From the NCBI GenBank assembly GCA_021292105.1, contig CM037861.1, forward strand, positions 28,978,545 to 29,042,544: 64,000 nucleotides of DNA, given 5' to 3'. Below, in pieces: positions 31,310-41,999 of the stretch. The DNA is from Anadara kagoshimensis (Eukaryota; Mollusca; Bivalvia; Arcoida; Arcidae). Below the pieces are notes generated by a model that had not been told where the DNA came from, did not search any database, and saw only the letters and a program-made list of their open reading frames with translations. Position 1 is the stretch's first letter. Every line of letters starts with the position of its first letter. The position numbers and the translations under genes were made by a program.

Positions 31310-31725
31310 TTATTATTTCACAATCAATAAGCTATGGTAGAGCTTGTTCCCTCTACGGGAACTCTATACAACGAAGCAATCTGCTTACAGGTAAATTGTT
31401 GACCCAGGTATATTGCAAGCCCAGGCTTATCAAGACCCTCAAAATGTTTTATGGCCCTCATCGCAATATTGTTGATAAGTTTGACTTCTTTGTATCTAAA
31501 ATTACCCTGAATATATTAGACGACCAACGTTCTATTCATTCTCAATTTCGAATTTACACATGACGGGTGTTGTAGCTAGGTAAAATGGAAACGCTTACCC
31601 TTCCGAAACACCCGGCCTCACTTTCCTGCTGGGATTACACGTGTTTAACCTGATTTTTTCAGTTTCAAAGTTTTTACTTTGCTTTTAAATTGTGTTTTGT
31701 CGCGGATTGGTATGTTTTTTATAAT
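31310..31725 (+). repeat. R1 near-complete copy upstream of the gene
   Basis: AGCTATGGTAGAGCTTGTTC, GTATATTGCAAGCCCAGGCT, CCGAAACACCCGGCCTCACT and a final AAATTGTGTTTTGTCGCGGA. It is the only R1 copy recognised outside the transporter gene in this window. Confidence 0.7.
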
Positions 31726-32147
31726 AAACAGGTGAAATGACGGATTAAATAAGATTACAAAGCGCTGTGCACGACAACCTATCAAAAGAACACTCTCAAT
31801 GAAACCAGGGCCGATTGCCTTCTCGTCACATAATTACCCAAACGAAGTAAGGACATACAGTGTTTATACCATTTTCCCACCCACATTTTATTAGCTACTT
31901 TTCTCGAAAACTATTTAACAGATCTTTATGAAACTTTACAAGAACAATCCTTGGGTGGAGTAGATTGGTTATTCCATCAAGCACGTAGTAGATAAAACAT
32001 GGAATTCTCAGTTGGTGGTTGGTGTTTGTTTGGTAACACTTTTGAAATGGCATCCATTTCTGTTATAGTTTGTTAGGGCTTTGGTCAAGGCCCAACTTAG
32101 TGTCTGCAAATGTATGTTATTTTCTCATCTTGCTACAACCACTGCGG

Positions 32148-32478
32148 TAGCTCAGTTGGTAGAGTGTTCGCTCCGTAAGTGAAAGGTCGTGAGTTCGATA
32201 CCCAGCCGGGTCTGACATAAGACTTGAAAGTGGGTGGTGACTGTTTTTTCGCCAAGCACTCGGCATCACGAAACGAAAGTCACGGTTCTTTCGGATGAGA
32301 ACTTAAAATAAGCGAGGTCCCGTGTCACGGTGGGCTTGGCACGATAAGGAACCCTGCTGTATAATGCCATCAGCGCAACGCACAGGCAACATTTTTGCAC
32401 CTTCGCCTATAGCTGGTGACGTCTCGATATAAGTGAAATATTCTTGACTTTGACGTTAAACACCATTATTCTCTCTCA
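32148..32478 (+). mobile_element. SINE S1, full length
   Basis: Reference copy: GCGGTAGCTCAGTTGGTAGA (A box), B-box GAGTTCGATACCC, the body with GCCAAGCACTCGGCATCACG and GTCCCGTGTCACGGTGGGCT, and tail TTGACTTTGACGTTAAACAC followed by CATTATTC. About 330 bp. Confidence 0.92.
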
Positions 32479-32521
32479 ACTCATATTGCTACAATACGGT
32501 AGCAATATCCCTATTATTCCA

Positions 32522-32767
32522 GGTACCGAGTGATCGTTCACAACCTTTCTTGTGGTCGCGTTGACCGAATTATCGTTCACAACCTTTCTTAAGGTCGCGT
32601 TGACCGAGTTATCGTTCACAACCTTTCTTGGGGGTCGCGTTGACCGAGTTATCGTTCACAACCTTTCTTGGGGGTCGCGTTGACCGAGTTATCGTTCACA
32701 ACCGTTCTTGGGGTCGCGTTGACCGAGTTATCGTTCACAACCTTTCTTGGGGTCGCGTTGACCGAGT
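32522..32767 (+). repeat. 41-bp tandem repeat (six units) at the 5' end of a SINE
   Basis: Unit: GACCGAGTTATCGTTCACAA plus CCTTTCTTGGGGGTCGCGTT. Units are nearly identical. The last unit leads straight into GACCGAGTGGTCTAA, the tRNA-like head of an S3 SINE, so the array seems to have grown from that junction. Confidence 0.92.
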
Positions 32768-32988
32768 GGTCTAAACATGGTTGTGTGCTTGAGAATCACA
32801 GTACCTCCTAACGCCTAGGCTCGAATCCATCTCGGGAAAATCACGATGTCACAAAATTTGTCAGTTCGCTTGCCAAAGGTCAGAAGTTTTCTCCGGGCAT
32901 TCTGGTTACCTCCACCATCTCTGAACTGTACGCCTCGGTATAATTGAAAGAATCTTAACTGAGGCACAAAAATCTATTACTCCACTTC
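32757..32988 (+). mobile_element. SINE S3, full length
   Basis: Head GTTGACCGAGTGGTCTAAAC resembles tRNA-Ser/Leu; B-box-like GGCTCGAATCC; body GTCAGTTCGCTTGCCAAAGG, TTACCTCCACCATCTCTGAA; tail CTCGGTATAATTGAAAGAAT then ATTACTCCACTTC. About 230 bp. Confidence 0.85.
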
Positions 32989-33119
32989 ACGCCTTCCTTG
33001 TATGCTACAAGAACAATTACCGGTACTTAAACGCAGTAATTTATTCATTAGTAACAGAAAAAGAATAATGCTTCTTTCGTTATTGCTAATACAAATCTTG
33101 TGTGACACGTATTTGGTAT

Positions 33120-34575
33120 TTATTGGCGCTGACCCAGGAGATCAAAATCTCGAACAGTCATAAAGTTTGAGTCCATCTGAGTTTGAGTTTTGACCAAAAT
33201 TGTTACCTTATGTAAAGATGCATGCGAGTTGTGTAATATTTTTGTGTTTGACTCAGGGGTATCATGAAGTTTAAGTCCCATTGATCGATGACGTGCCAAC
33301 CAAAAAAAGTTAACCACATGCTAGAATATGTTGGAGTTGTTTGGTATTTGTGGGAGCTGAAACCGGAGAGGTAGAAATTTCGTATGGTCATGAAGTCTGG
33401 GTCTAATTGACGTGCAACCAAAAAAGATTCAAGAGATGTAAAAGCGTGCAGATTTTGGTTTTTGTTGGTTCTGAGCTAGGAGAGATAGAACTTCCGTATG
33501 GTCATGAAGTTTGAGTTTCATTGACGTGCAACCAAAAAGGATTCACCATATGTTAAGGCTGGTTTTAGTTTGTTTGGTATTTGTGAAGTTACATTATCTG
33601 ACCGCGGCTAGGACAGGTAGAAATTCCGTATGACCATGAAGTTGAATTCCATTGACGCACCGACCAAAAAGGGTTCAAGAAATGTAAAAACGTGCTGATT
33701 TTGGTTTTTGTTGGTTCTGAGCTTTGAGAGGTAGTACTTCCGTATGGTCATGAACTCTGAGTCCCAATGACTCACAAAGGGTTCACCAATATGAACAGAC
33801 TTGTTGCCTTATAGTAGTTGTTTGGTATATATGGGAGCTGACCCTGGAGAGGTAGAATTTTTGTATGGTCATGCAGTTTAAGACCCATTGACGTGCTGAC
33901 CAAAAAGGATCCACCAAGTGCGCATTAAAACGTGTGAGCTGTGTGATAACTGTTGGAGCTGACCAAGGGGAGTTAGAAATTCCGTATAGCCTTGAAATTT
34001 GGGACTCATTGACGTACTAACCAAAAAAAGTTTACCATTTGTGTTCGAGTTGTGTGATAACTGTTGGAGCTGACCTAGGAGAGGTAGAACTTCTGTATGG
34101 TCATGAAGTTTGAGTCTCATTGGCGCGCCGACTAAAAGGGATTACCATCTGTGTTGTTTGAGTTGTGTGACAATTCTTGGAGCTGACCCAGGAGAGGTAG
34201 AAATTCTGTATAGCCTGGAAGTTTGGGTCCCATAGACGCATCGACCAAAAAGTGTTTACCATCTGTGTTTGAGTTGTGTGACAATTCTTGGAGCTGACCC
34301 AGGAGAGGTAGAAATTCTGTATGGTCATGAAGTTTGAGTCTCATCAATTGGCGTGCCGACCCAAAATTATTCACCAGATGTAACTTGTCGTATTATGAAC
34401 TCTGAGTCCTAATGACGCACAAAGAGTTCACCAAAATGTAAAGACTTGTTGCCCTAGGAGTTTTTTGGTATTTATGGGAGCTGACACATGAGAGGTAGAA
34501 TTTTCGTATGGTTATGAAGTTTGAGTCCCACTAGAAATAACGTGATGACCAAAAAGGGACCACCTTATACTGTAG
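33120..34575. repeat. long degenerate ~115-bp tandem array, about 12 units
   Basis: Each unit has GGAGCTGACCCAGGAGAGGT, AGAAATTCCGTATGGTCATG, AAGTTTGAGTCCCATTGACG and ACCAAAAAGGGTTCACCA, with unit length changing by tens of bases. Several minus-strand open frames run through it because of the repeats; they are not genes. Confidence 0.88.
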
Positions 34576-34698
34576 ATGCTATTGTTCGTTAAAACTACAG
34601 CACCACTTACTGTTAATAATACGACCAAGTACAGTAGTTTCTTCGTCTTTAAAGGGTATATAGATAGTGCTACTTCTGCATTCGTCAATATTCCAGGC

Positions 34699-34700
<2 letters not shown>

Positions 34701-34735
<35 letters not shown>
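34701..34735. repeat. poly(T) tract
   Basis: About 34 consecutive T. Confidence 0.9.
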
Positions 34736-34867
34736 CTTTTCTATTCCTAATGTTGAAAATAATGTTCGTCAGCCGTCGATAGACTCACCCAAAAATTGAA
34801 ATTTTAATTCAAGTTCCTAGTAGTAATAGTGAGGAATAAATACGTGTACATTTAAACATTTCGAGAG

Positions 34868-34870
<3 letters not shown>

Positions 34871-34902
<32 letters not shown>

Positions 34903-34918
34903 TAATAATAATAATAAT
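34871..34918. repeat. (TAA)n microsatellite
   Basis: About 15 AAT/TAA units with one interruption. Confidence 0.9.
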
Positions 34919-35242
34919 TAGTTATAAGTGGGAATTGTGGTCCTCCAATTAACATTCCCATGATTACCATTTTGTCATTAGTTATTACAAGCTGTAAAGC
35001 AAGCCTCTGGTGTGTTAATTAAGTAAATGTTTGTTCATTTTAGTATATCTACCAGCTAGTACTTACAATGATACAGAACATTTAAAGACATTTTGAAAAG
35101 TTTAAAATTTATGCTTCTTTTAAATATGTCTCTTAAAAGAGACTGCGAGGTATTGGAAAATTGTATTCATGTGAATATGAAATTTAAAGAAATTATGTAC
35201 AAATTATTTGTAAAGTTTATTATACGCAAAGTTATTAAAATT

Positions 35243-35252
35243 ATTATTATTC

Positions 35253-35292
<40 letters not shown>
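35243..35292. repeat. (ATT)n microsatellite
   Basis: About 16 ATT units. Confidence 0.9.
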
Positions 35293-35294
<2 letters not shown>

Positions 35295-35398
35295 TTTTGC
35301 TTATTTATCCAATTTGATATATCATTAGGAGTTTATTTATGTTTAAAAATGCCAAATACATTTGAATAATGAAAGAAATTTCCTTTTTACAAAGTCTA

Positions 35399-35563
35399 TT
35401 ATCTAGATGTAAACAAAGACACGTGTTTCTCATTTAGTTTACATAGTTTCCAAGCAACGCTTTCAAAAATGGTGCTTATTTTCAATGATATAAGCAGCCA
35501 GGTACTTGTAGGCATGCGTACTTGCAACTTTTGTTGCATTTTGGGATAGATTTTTGCCGCCAT
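35399..35563 (-). CDS. small ORF (54 codons) starting in a YY1-like ATGGCGGC context
   Basis: On the minus strand CAAGATGGCGGCAAAAATC opens a frame reading MAAKIYPKMQQKLQVRMPTS and on to ...NEKHVSLFTSR and a stop. No family is recognised. An AAGATGGCGGC site is the known YY1 motif often placed at animal transcription and translation starts, which is the only reason to list it. It may equally be a noncoding promoter or chance. Confidence 0.2.
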   Translation of the reverse strand: MAAKIYPKMQQKLQVRMPTSTWLLISLKISTIFESVAWKLCKLNEKHVSLFTSR

Positions 35564-35598
35564 CTTGTTTGTTTGGAATCTTAAGTGTCAACGAAAGG
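35500..35598 (+). promoter_or_regulatory. candidate promoter/first noncoding exon with YY1-like site and splice donor
   Basis: GCCGCCATCTTG at 35556-35567 is a YY1 consensus site. About 30 bp further on, CGAAAG followed by GTAACC is an acceptable splice donor (35598) for a plus-strand transcript. The ~100 bp around it is less AT-rich and free of recognised repeats. No start codon follows before the donor. Confidence 0.3.
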
Positions 35599-35784
35599 TA
35601 ACCTATTTTTTGTAAACCACTGTTTGTGAAAGAAACTCTTTGATTAACATCTCAGAATTGATTTATCGAGCAGGGTTATTAAATAATCACACTCCATTTC
35701 ACACTGTCATTTCCATATTTTACAGGTCTGACGATTTATTGCAATTCAATGTCAATAAATGTGAGCACCTGATCAGCGATTTTC

Positions 35785-36066
35785 TCATTCACAGAACAGC
35801 AAAATGAATATATCCTCTAATGGTTTTTCATTACTTGAAGAATATATCGACAATCCGCAGTGATGATCATGACAGGTCGATATGTAAGGAAACCAGTCCC
35901 ATTGGAAGTGTAAGTACACGTTTCGTCTGTTTGAAATGTTTATGTAGTTAGTGTTTTGGTAGATATCTAGAGCCATGGCATGTGTGTTATTCATGGCTAA
36001 ATTGCAGTTTTCGTGGTTATAAGATTTATCTGTTGTTAAGCAGATTGTGACCCTTTCCCCCAACAA
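35785..36066 (-). CDS. unassigned open frame, 93 codons
   Basis: Reads ...NLAMNNTHAMALDIYQNTNY, then VYLHFQWDWFPYISTCHDHH and CGLSIYSSSN. It has aromatic, Cys and His residues and two Asn glycosylation sequons, more protein-like than most open frames here, but matches no family I recognise. No flanking exons were found, so it could be chance or a relic. Confidence 0.2.
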   Translation of the reverse strand: MLGERVTICLTTDKSYNHENCNLAMNNTHAMALDIYQNTNYINISNRRNVYLHFQWDWFPYISTCHDHHCGLSIYSSSNEKPLEDIFILLFCE

Positions 36067-36738
36067 TTATAACACATTCAATTCAAGGATTCCACAGCAG
36101 AATCAATGTAAGTAATTGCCCTGATAGTTGACACAGAAAATAAAATTTATGAAATTTAATACCATAGTCAGCGCTTACATTTATGCACTCCATAGTTGGC
36201 ACAGTCTTGATTCTAGATATAATATGGCTGACTGTAATAAAGCGCAGTAGACAAAGTTCTATGACAGTTTTTATTCTAATTTCAGCATAGATCGAATGCA
36301 GATTACTTACTATGTCAAACCTTTCGAAACTAATCTACTTTTCTACATTTCTTAGAAAAAATTCTGAAATAATACAAAAATTTAAGTTACAGACAGTATA
36401 CGCTTTCTCTGTTTTCACACTGTTAACAGTGGTGCGCCAGACAATGGCGGGATCTCAGGAAAGAAAGAATGATCTCATGAGATACCGTTTTATTTGAGTT
36501 TCATTATGGCGACGTATTGCTGGGAAATCCACTTGAATTTGACAAAAAATTTTCAACTCACCAATATATGGATTGTTGTGTTGAATTAATGGACTTTTTG
36601 TGATTTGATTGATTTAAGAACTGTATGTACACATGTTGTCTATAGTGAAAGTCTGCCTTTGGCTATGAAAAAGCTACACTTTAAAAAAAAAATGCAATAC
36701 AGTTGAAATAAGAAAATATTTAACAGCATACAAACATA

Positions 36739-36759
36739 TCTCTCTCTCTCTCTCTCTCT
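36739..36759. repeat. (CT)n microsatellite
   Basis: About 10 CT units. Confidence 0.85.
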
Positions 36760-36769
36760 TGATCTCTGG

Positions 36770-36960
36770 TATGTTTATATTTGTACCCCAGTTTAGAGGG
36801 TATATAGGAATCACCCTGTCTGTCCGCCCATCCTTCCCAGTATTGTGTCCACTCCATACCTTGAATGTCTGTGGTAAAATTTTGATCAAACTTGACTAAA
36901 AACTATACTAGCATCAAACATGAGACCTTGTGTCACATACCCAAGTTAGTGTCTGTCATT
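36770..36960 (+). repeat. dispersed 'TATATAGGAATCACC' repeat
   Basis: AGAGGGTATATAGGAATCAC, CTGTCTGTCCGCCC, TTTTGATCAAACTTGACT. Same family as 2290-2490. Confidence 0.55.
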
Positions 36961-37285
36961 CTCGGTAATGTTTCGCTAAATTTAATCACATGACCAAACC
37001 AGTATCATTCCGTACATAGCCACATACGCAAAACACTGGGTCTGTGAAGTCCATACAGGTTCAGTTAGAGTTACATCCCCTGTAGGCTTTATTTAAGTGT
37101 CATTATGAGACATGGAAAGCCAAGGAAAAGGCTGCTAAACTTTAGTATCTGTTTTATTTTGCTGTATTTTATTGCAGTGAGATAATTTTTTTAACTTCTT
37201 TCATTGACATCAGCAACATTTTTCAAACTTGTTTTGAAGCGCAGGGTCATAAATAGGGTAAAACATTTACATAGTTTTGACAGTG

Positions 37286-37856
37286 TGTCGGATGCAGAAT
37301 GATACAGGGCCAGTAGAAAACATACAAGTTGGGTGGTATCTGTTCTACTGGCCCTGTATCATTGGTGGTATCGTTTCTACTGACCCTGTATCATCAGTGG
37401 TATCTGTTCTACTGATGCTGTATCATTTGTAGTATCTTTTCTACTGACCCTGTATCATCAGTGGTATCTTTTCTACTGACCCTGTATCATCAGTGGTATC
37501 TTTTCTACTGACCCTGTATCATCAGTTGTATCTTTTCTACTGACCCTGTATCATCAGTGGTATCTTTTCTACTGACCCTGTATCATCAGTGGTATCTTTT
37601 CTAGTGACCCTGTATCATTAGTGGGATCTTTTCTACTGACCCTGTATCATTGGTGGTATCTTTTTTACTTACCCTGTATCATCGGTGGTATCTTTTCTAC
37701 TGACCCTGTATCATCAATGGTATCTTTTCTACTGACCCTGTATCATCAGTCGTATCTTTTCTACTGACCCTGTATCATCAGTGGTATTTTTTCTACTGAC
37801 TCCATATCTGAAAAGATACCACCGAATTGGTATCTTTTCTACTGACCCTGTATCAT
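37286..37856. mobile_element. inverted-repeat element filled by a 32-bp minisatellite
   Basis: Ends GAATGATACAGGGCCAGTAG and CTACTGACCCTGTATCATTC are inverted. Between them TATCTTTTCTACTGACCCTG plus TATCATCAGTGG repeats about 15 times, mostly exact. The repeat unit contains the right terminal sequence itself, so the array looks like amplification of the element's own end. Confidence 0.88.
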
Positions 37857-37859
37857 TCC

Positions 37860-38698
37860 GTACTGAATACTTACAAACCATGTAACTTATAATACATTAA
37901 TTGAATTAATGTAAATAATATAGTTTTGATTACCTGTTACCAAAATTGTCTTGAGCTATGTAAAGTTATATGCTGACTGCTTCTCAGACCCTTATTAATA
38001 ATATTTCACTTTTTTCTGGTCTTTGAAATCTGGTTCTGAGTATGAAAAACAGTCTGGCATGTACTTAGTTAATACATGAGGGATCGAATTTTAGTGGAAA
38101 ATTGGATTTTTAAATTTAAGCCAAGTGATATCGATAAATAAATACAAAATATGCTCTTTATACAGCGTTTTAAGTTGAATAAAGTTTATAATCAACACAA
38201 ATATATTCACAGCTATCAGTGTTGAAAGCAGTTTTAATTTTCACTGACGATTTTGTTATGAAAATGAAAATATGATAATTTTGAATATGGGAAAATCCCG
38301 TCTATCCTCTGAGACTGTTGACTAGATATCGCAGTGTGATTGAAATCGGGGCGAAATTATAAATGTTGTAGAGTTCCGAGAATAAAGAATAAAAGCTTTG
38401 ACATTTAAATGATAATAAAGGACAGGGTGTCGTGATCATTTTAAAAAGTATCAATAAAGGGGCAGGAGCTAAGTACTCCACGAGTTAAGCATCGGTATCG
38501 TAGTTCATGAATATGTATGCAAATTGTTTAATTACATATTAAAAAAATTTAGCAAGTGAAAATTTATTTTAGCAAGTAGAAAAAATCAGCACTTGCTTTT
38601 TTTAGCAAGTGATAAAAAATGGGAAAATCGATCCCTGTACATTCCACTCTTTATATATATAGCTTTTTTTTTTTTAAAAAAAACAGATAGAGGGATGG
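37860..38698. other. AT-rich spacer
   Basis: No gene recognised. A short repeat of TTTAGCAAGTGAAAA-like sequence occurs at 38548-38620. Confidence 0.4.
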
Positions 38699-38704
38699 GG
38701 AAAA

Positions 38705-39419
38705 CAGTGCTTCAGATTGTCGGTGCGCCCGCGCCAATCCCGCATTATTTTAAAAAATGGCGCATAACATTTTCTTCTAATGGGTCCACGTGGCGCATGG
38801 TTTTTCTTAGCCAAATTGATCGTTAAAAATTTCTTCCCAAAACTACATATTAGATTCCATGCGGTTTTCCGATTTGACTTCTGTTTTCGTTTTCTATCGG
38901 AAAATCTCTAGCATCTTTGTTTATCTCATAATCAGTATGTAGACAGGACTCCCGACAAGCCCCTTCTCTTCGCTCTATGCGTCGGTTATTAACATTAATA
39001 TTCAAAGGGGGAGAACTCGTAATAAAACTTGTTATGACCTCGGACGTTGTCGTTCATTTAATATGCTAGCGGCAACCATGGCTATGAGATGCAGACGACT
39101 CTATTCACATTTTTTAAAACAACACAAACCGCAGAGAAGTAGATGCACATAAAATGAATCATCGAGGTGAAAGAGTTTAAAATATATCGTAAAGGTTAAC
39201 AAAATATAAATTAGCAGATGACAAGATCGCTTTTGGTGCATTATATGAAGATGTCAAGTGCCGACTTTCACTTTCAGTCACGTGGTCGTGGCATAACATT
39301 TAATTATGTGGCAAAACATGACCCACTCTAACAAACCACTATAACAAAAAATGACCCCTTGTTATTGGACCTGGTGGGCCCTTGTGGCCCACTATCTGTA
39401 AAAACAATCTGAAGCACTG
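38705..39419. mobile_element. non-autonomous DNA transposon, CAGTG ends, 6-bp target duplication
   Basis: Ends CAGTGCTTCAGATTGTCGGT and the inverted AACAATCTGAAGCACTG are flanked by GGAAAA on both sides (38699-38704 and 39420-39425). The 715-bp interior is GC-richer than its flanks and has no long open frame. CAGTG-type ends suggest a hAT-like element; a 6-bp duplication is shorter than the usual 8 bp. Confidence 0.85.
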
Positions 39420-40051
39420 GGAAAAGAGAAAGAAAGAATATGGCATGAACTTAGTTGGTACATTACTCTTTAATTGTTTTTCCAGAATTCTGGTTTTTTA
39501 AGGCCTACTATGTCAATTAATTTCTTAATGATATAAGACAGCTGTTTGTCTGGAGTTGTCTCCCTTTAATTGTTTTCTAGTTTTTTGGTATATTGATTAA
39601 TGTAATGTTGAGTCTGAGTTTTTGAAGGCAAATCGAATTTCTTAATAATGATATAGGATGATGCACTTTTATGGTCTATACTAAAAAGGTGCTACAATAT
39701 ACTGGTAGATAAACTGCATTCAGGGCTCGTTCTAGAAGGGGCCATAGGGTCATTTATCCATTAGTTTGGTAAAATGACCCCCTTAGTGAGCCATGCTTAA
39801 CATTATGTGCATGTTATTGTAAAATATTTGTGTGTGTGTGTTTTTTAAAGTTTTTGTAAATGGTCCTTTCTGAAAAATCCTAGATAGAACACTCTGTATT
39901 GCAATATAATAAAGCCAATTAAGTCATTACTGGTGTGTTTTGTTTTTCAATTTCAATAATTTGGTTCATGAAATATATAGTAGAATTTTGATTATGTAAA
40001 CATTGATTTCTGGAATACTAAAATAACTTTGAGCCCAGAGAAAAAATTTGT

Positions 40052-40236
40052 TTCGCCTTCATTGGAATCTGACTCTGGACACCTCCTTGTGTGAGAATGA
40101 TTGTCAGTTCCTTTGCTGAAAGTCATTGGTTTTCTGCAAGGACTCCAGTTTCCTCCATGATCTCTGAATTGACTGCCTTGATATAAGTGAAAAACCCTTG
40201 ACCAGGGTATGAACTCCATTACTCCACTCCTCTGTC
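40052..40236 (+). mobile_element. SINE S3, 5'-truncated
   Basis: GAATCTGACTCTGGACACCT, GCTGAAAGTCATTGGTTTTC, CAGTTTCCTCCATGATCTCT and tail CTTGATATAAGTGAAAAACC then ATTACTCCACTCC. Confidence 0.78.
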
Positions 40237-40379
40237 CTTGTGACAGTCCACTGTTAGACCCAGTGCTTTTCAAAATGTTACCATAATATTTAATAAAGTG
40301 TAGGCATAAAGATTTAAGGTTGGTCAGTTGGCAGAAATGCACTCGTTTTTATTGAGGCCGTACTAATATACAGAACCAT

Positions 40380-40650
40380 TCAAATCTCAAATGAAACTAG
40401 AATTATCTCTTGAAAGCCAAATACCCCCGTCCCCACTATTTAATGTTTTCCAATGACTTTGACCTTTCCGATGTTACCTTGGTTCTAGTTCATGACTCGC
40501 CTTTGGACCATGAAGATTATTCATCTGAAGTTTTATGACAGTCGTCCAAAGCAGCTATGAGATATGGCCCGAACACAATATTACAAGAACAGACAGACAT
40601 GGTGATTCCTATATATCACCCCTCAAACTAGTTTGCAGGGGGTATAAATC
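40380..40650 (-). repeat. dispersed repeat, reverse copy
   Basis: AGAATTATCTCTTGAAAGCC, GACCATGAAGATTATTCATC and CAAACTAGTTTGCAGGGGGT match 56450-56720 in reverse. Confidence 0.55.
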
Positions 40651-40859
40651 TAGCTGGGGTATGTGTGTATACCGGTTATAAATGAAAATCGGTACTCAAC
40701 AATTGTGATTTATTCTAGTCCTGCGAGTAGGTAGTGATATCTAGAGTTTTTAAAGTTTTTAATTGTGAGCATTGTTTTAAAAGAGAATGTAAGATGTACA
40801 TTTCTTTATGTCACATTTCAATAATTGGTATGCCAGTTATTTCTTTTACAAGGATATAC

Positions 40860-41080
40860 TTTACCATATAGTCATTGATTGCATTCTGTAATATTTTATT
40901 ACCGTCAGATTCAGTTAGTGTGAAATTTTTTAATTTTGAGTATTCTTGCATAAAAGTTGTTAAATTGAAGCTTGTGGGGCCTTTTGTGTTCCATTGTATC
41001 GTTAATTACATTTTGGTATTCTTTTATAAAGTTATTAATTTGAAGTTTGTATCTCAAGCCTTTGTGTTGCCATGTTTCAT
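40860..41080. repeat. imperfect ~115-bp tandem duplication
   Basis: TTAATTTTGAGTATTCTTGCATAA-like and TTACATTTTGGTATTCTTTTATAA-like segments and AATTGAAGCTTGTGG / AATTTGAAGTTTGTATC recur once. No other feature. Confidence 0.45.
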
Positions 41081-41517
41081 TGATTCCATTATTGGAAAGC
41101 TTTCTAAAGAGAAAGTAGAGCGTGTATTATATCATATATATATAGTCTTTTTAGATAGTATCTGGAATCACCCATAATACAATTTTCACATTCCATTTGG
41201 CACCAAAAATAGCATTTATTATTAAAAAGTTGTAATTATGATTTCGTTCTACATATTGTCACAGGGTGACTAGACAGTTTATTAATTTTATTTTTAAAGC
41301 CACCAATATGAAATCCTGGACTAAAATGACCTCACTAATCCACTCACTAACTGGTAATTCTGAATTGACCACTCAGCAGTATATATATTTTATTTTCGCC
41401 ACATTTCTATTAATTTTATGAAAGTTAAAAATCAGGGACTCATTTTTTAAAAGCTCCTGTATGTTCATTTGAGATTCTTGGATATTATTTCAATTTATTT
41501 GAGACCTGTCACCATTT

Positions 41518-41688
41518 GACTAGGTTTGAATTCTGCTCATGGCAGAACCTAGTTTGAGAAATTTTGTCAGTTCATTTGCCGAACGTTTGTGGATATCTCC
41601 AGGCACGGTTGTTTTCCCAAACATCCCTGAACTAACTGCTTCATGTAGGTGAAACTCAATTACTCCAGCCGTGGATATTATTGAAGAT
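41518..41688 (+). mobile_element. SINE S3, 5'-truncated and diverged
   Basis: GTTTGAATTCTGCTCATGG, GTCAGTTCATTTGCCGAACG, AACATCCCTGAACTAACTGC, then ATTACTCCAGCC. Confidence 0.65.
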
Positions 41689-41765
41689 ATTTTTTCTCCT
41701 ATCTTGTCTGTCAATAATAACTAGAATGATATATACATGCTAGTTTTTTCCATAATTTTAAAATC

Positions 41766-41958
41766 ATTAGTACTGTAAATTGGGAAATTTTCGCCATTGT
41801 TTTATTTTGGCGTAAATTCCCGAGTGAAACGAGTCGCAAAAATAAAAGATTCACGAAAAATAAGCGATCATGCCAAAATTAAAAGATGCGAATAAAGATT
41901 AAAGTGCATTCACACAAAAAAAGATGACACAAAAATTTCCCAATCTACAGTACTAGTA
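41766..41958. mobile_element. MITE-I, about 190 bp
   Basis: AGTACTGTAAATTGGGAAAT at the left pairs with ATTTCCCAATCTACAGTACT at the right. Further inner pairing of TTCGCC/GGCGTAAATT-type segments is partial. Confidence 0.75.
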
Positions 41959-41999
41959 ATAGTAGCCAAATTTCTGAAATTTGTGAAAATTTAGTCCTT

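Noticed and set aside
32148-32220. possible tRNA gene
   Set aside because: The tRNA-like part is the head of a SINE S1 with a full body and tail; the anticodon loop is not standard. The same holds for 5098, 54783 and 62256.
33878-34374. several minus-strand open frames with repeated peptides
   Set aside because: They follow the period of the ~115-bp array.
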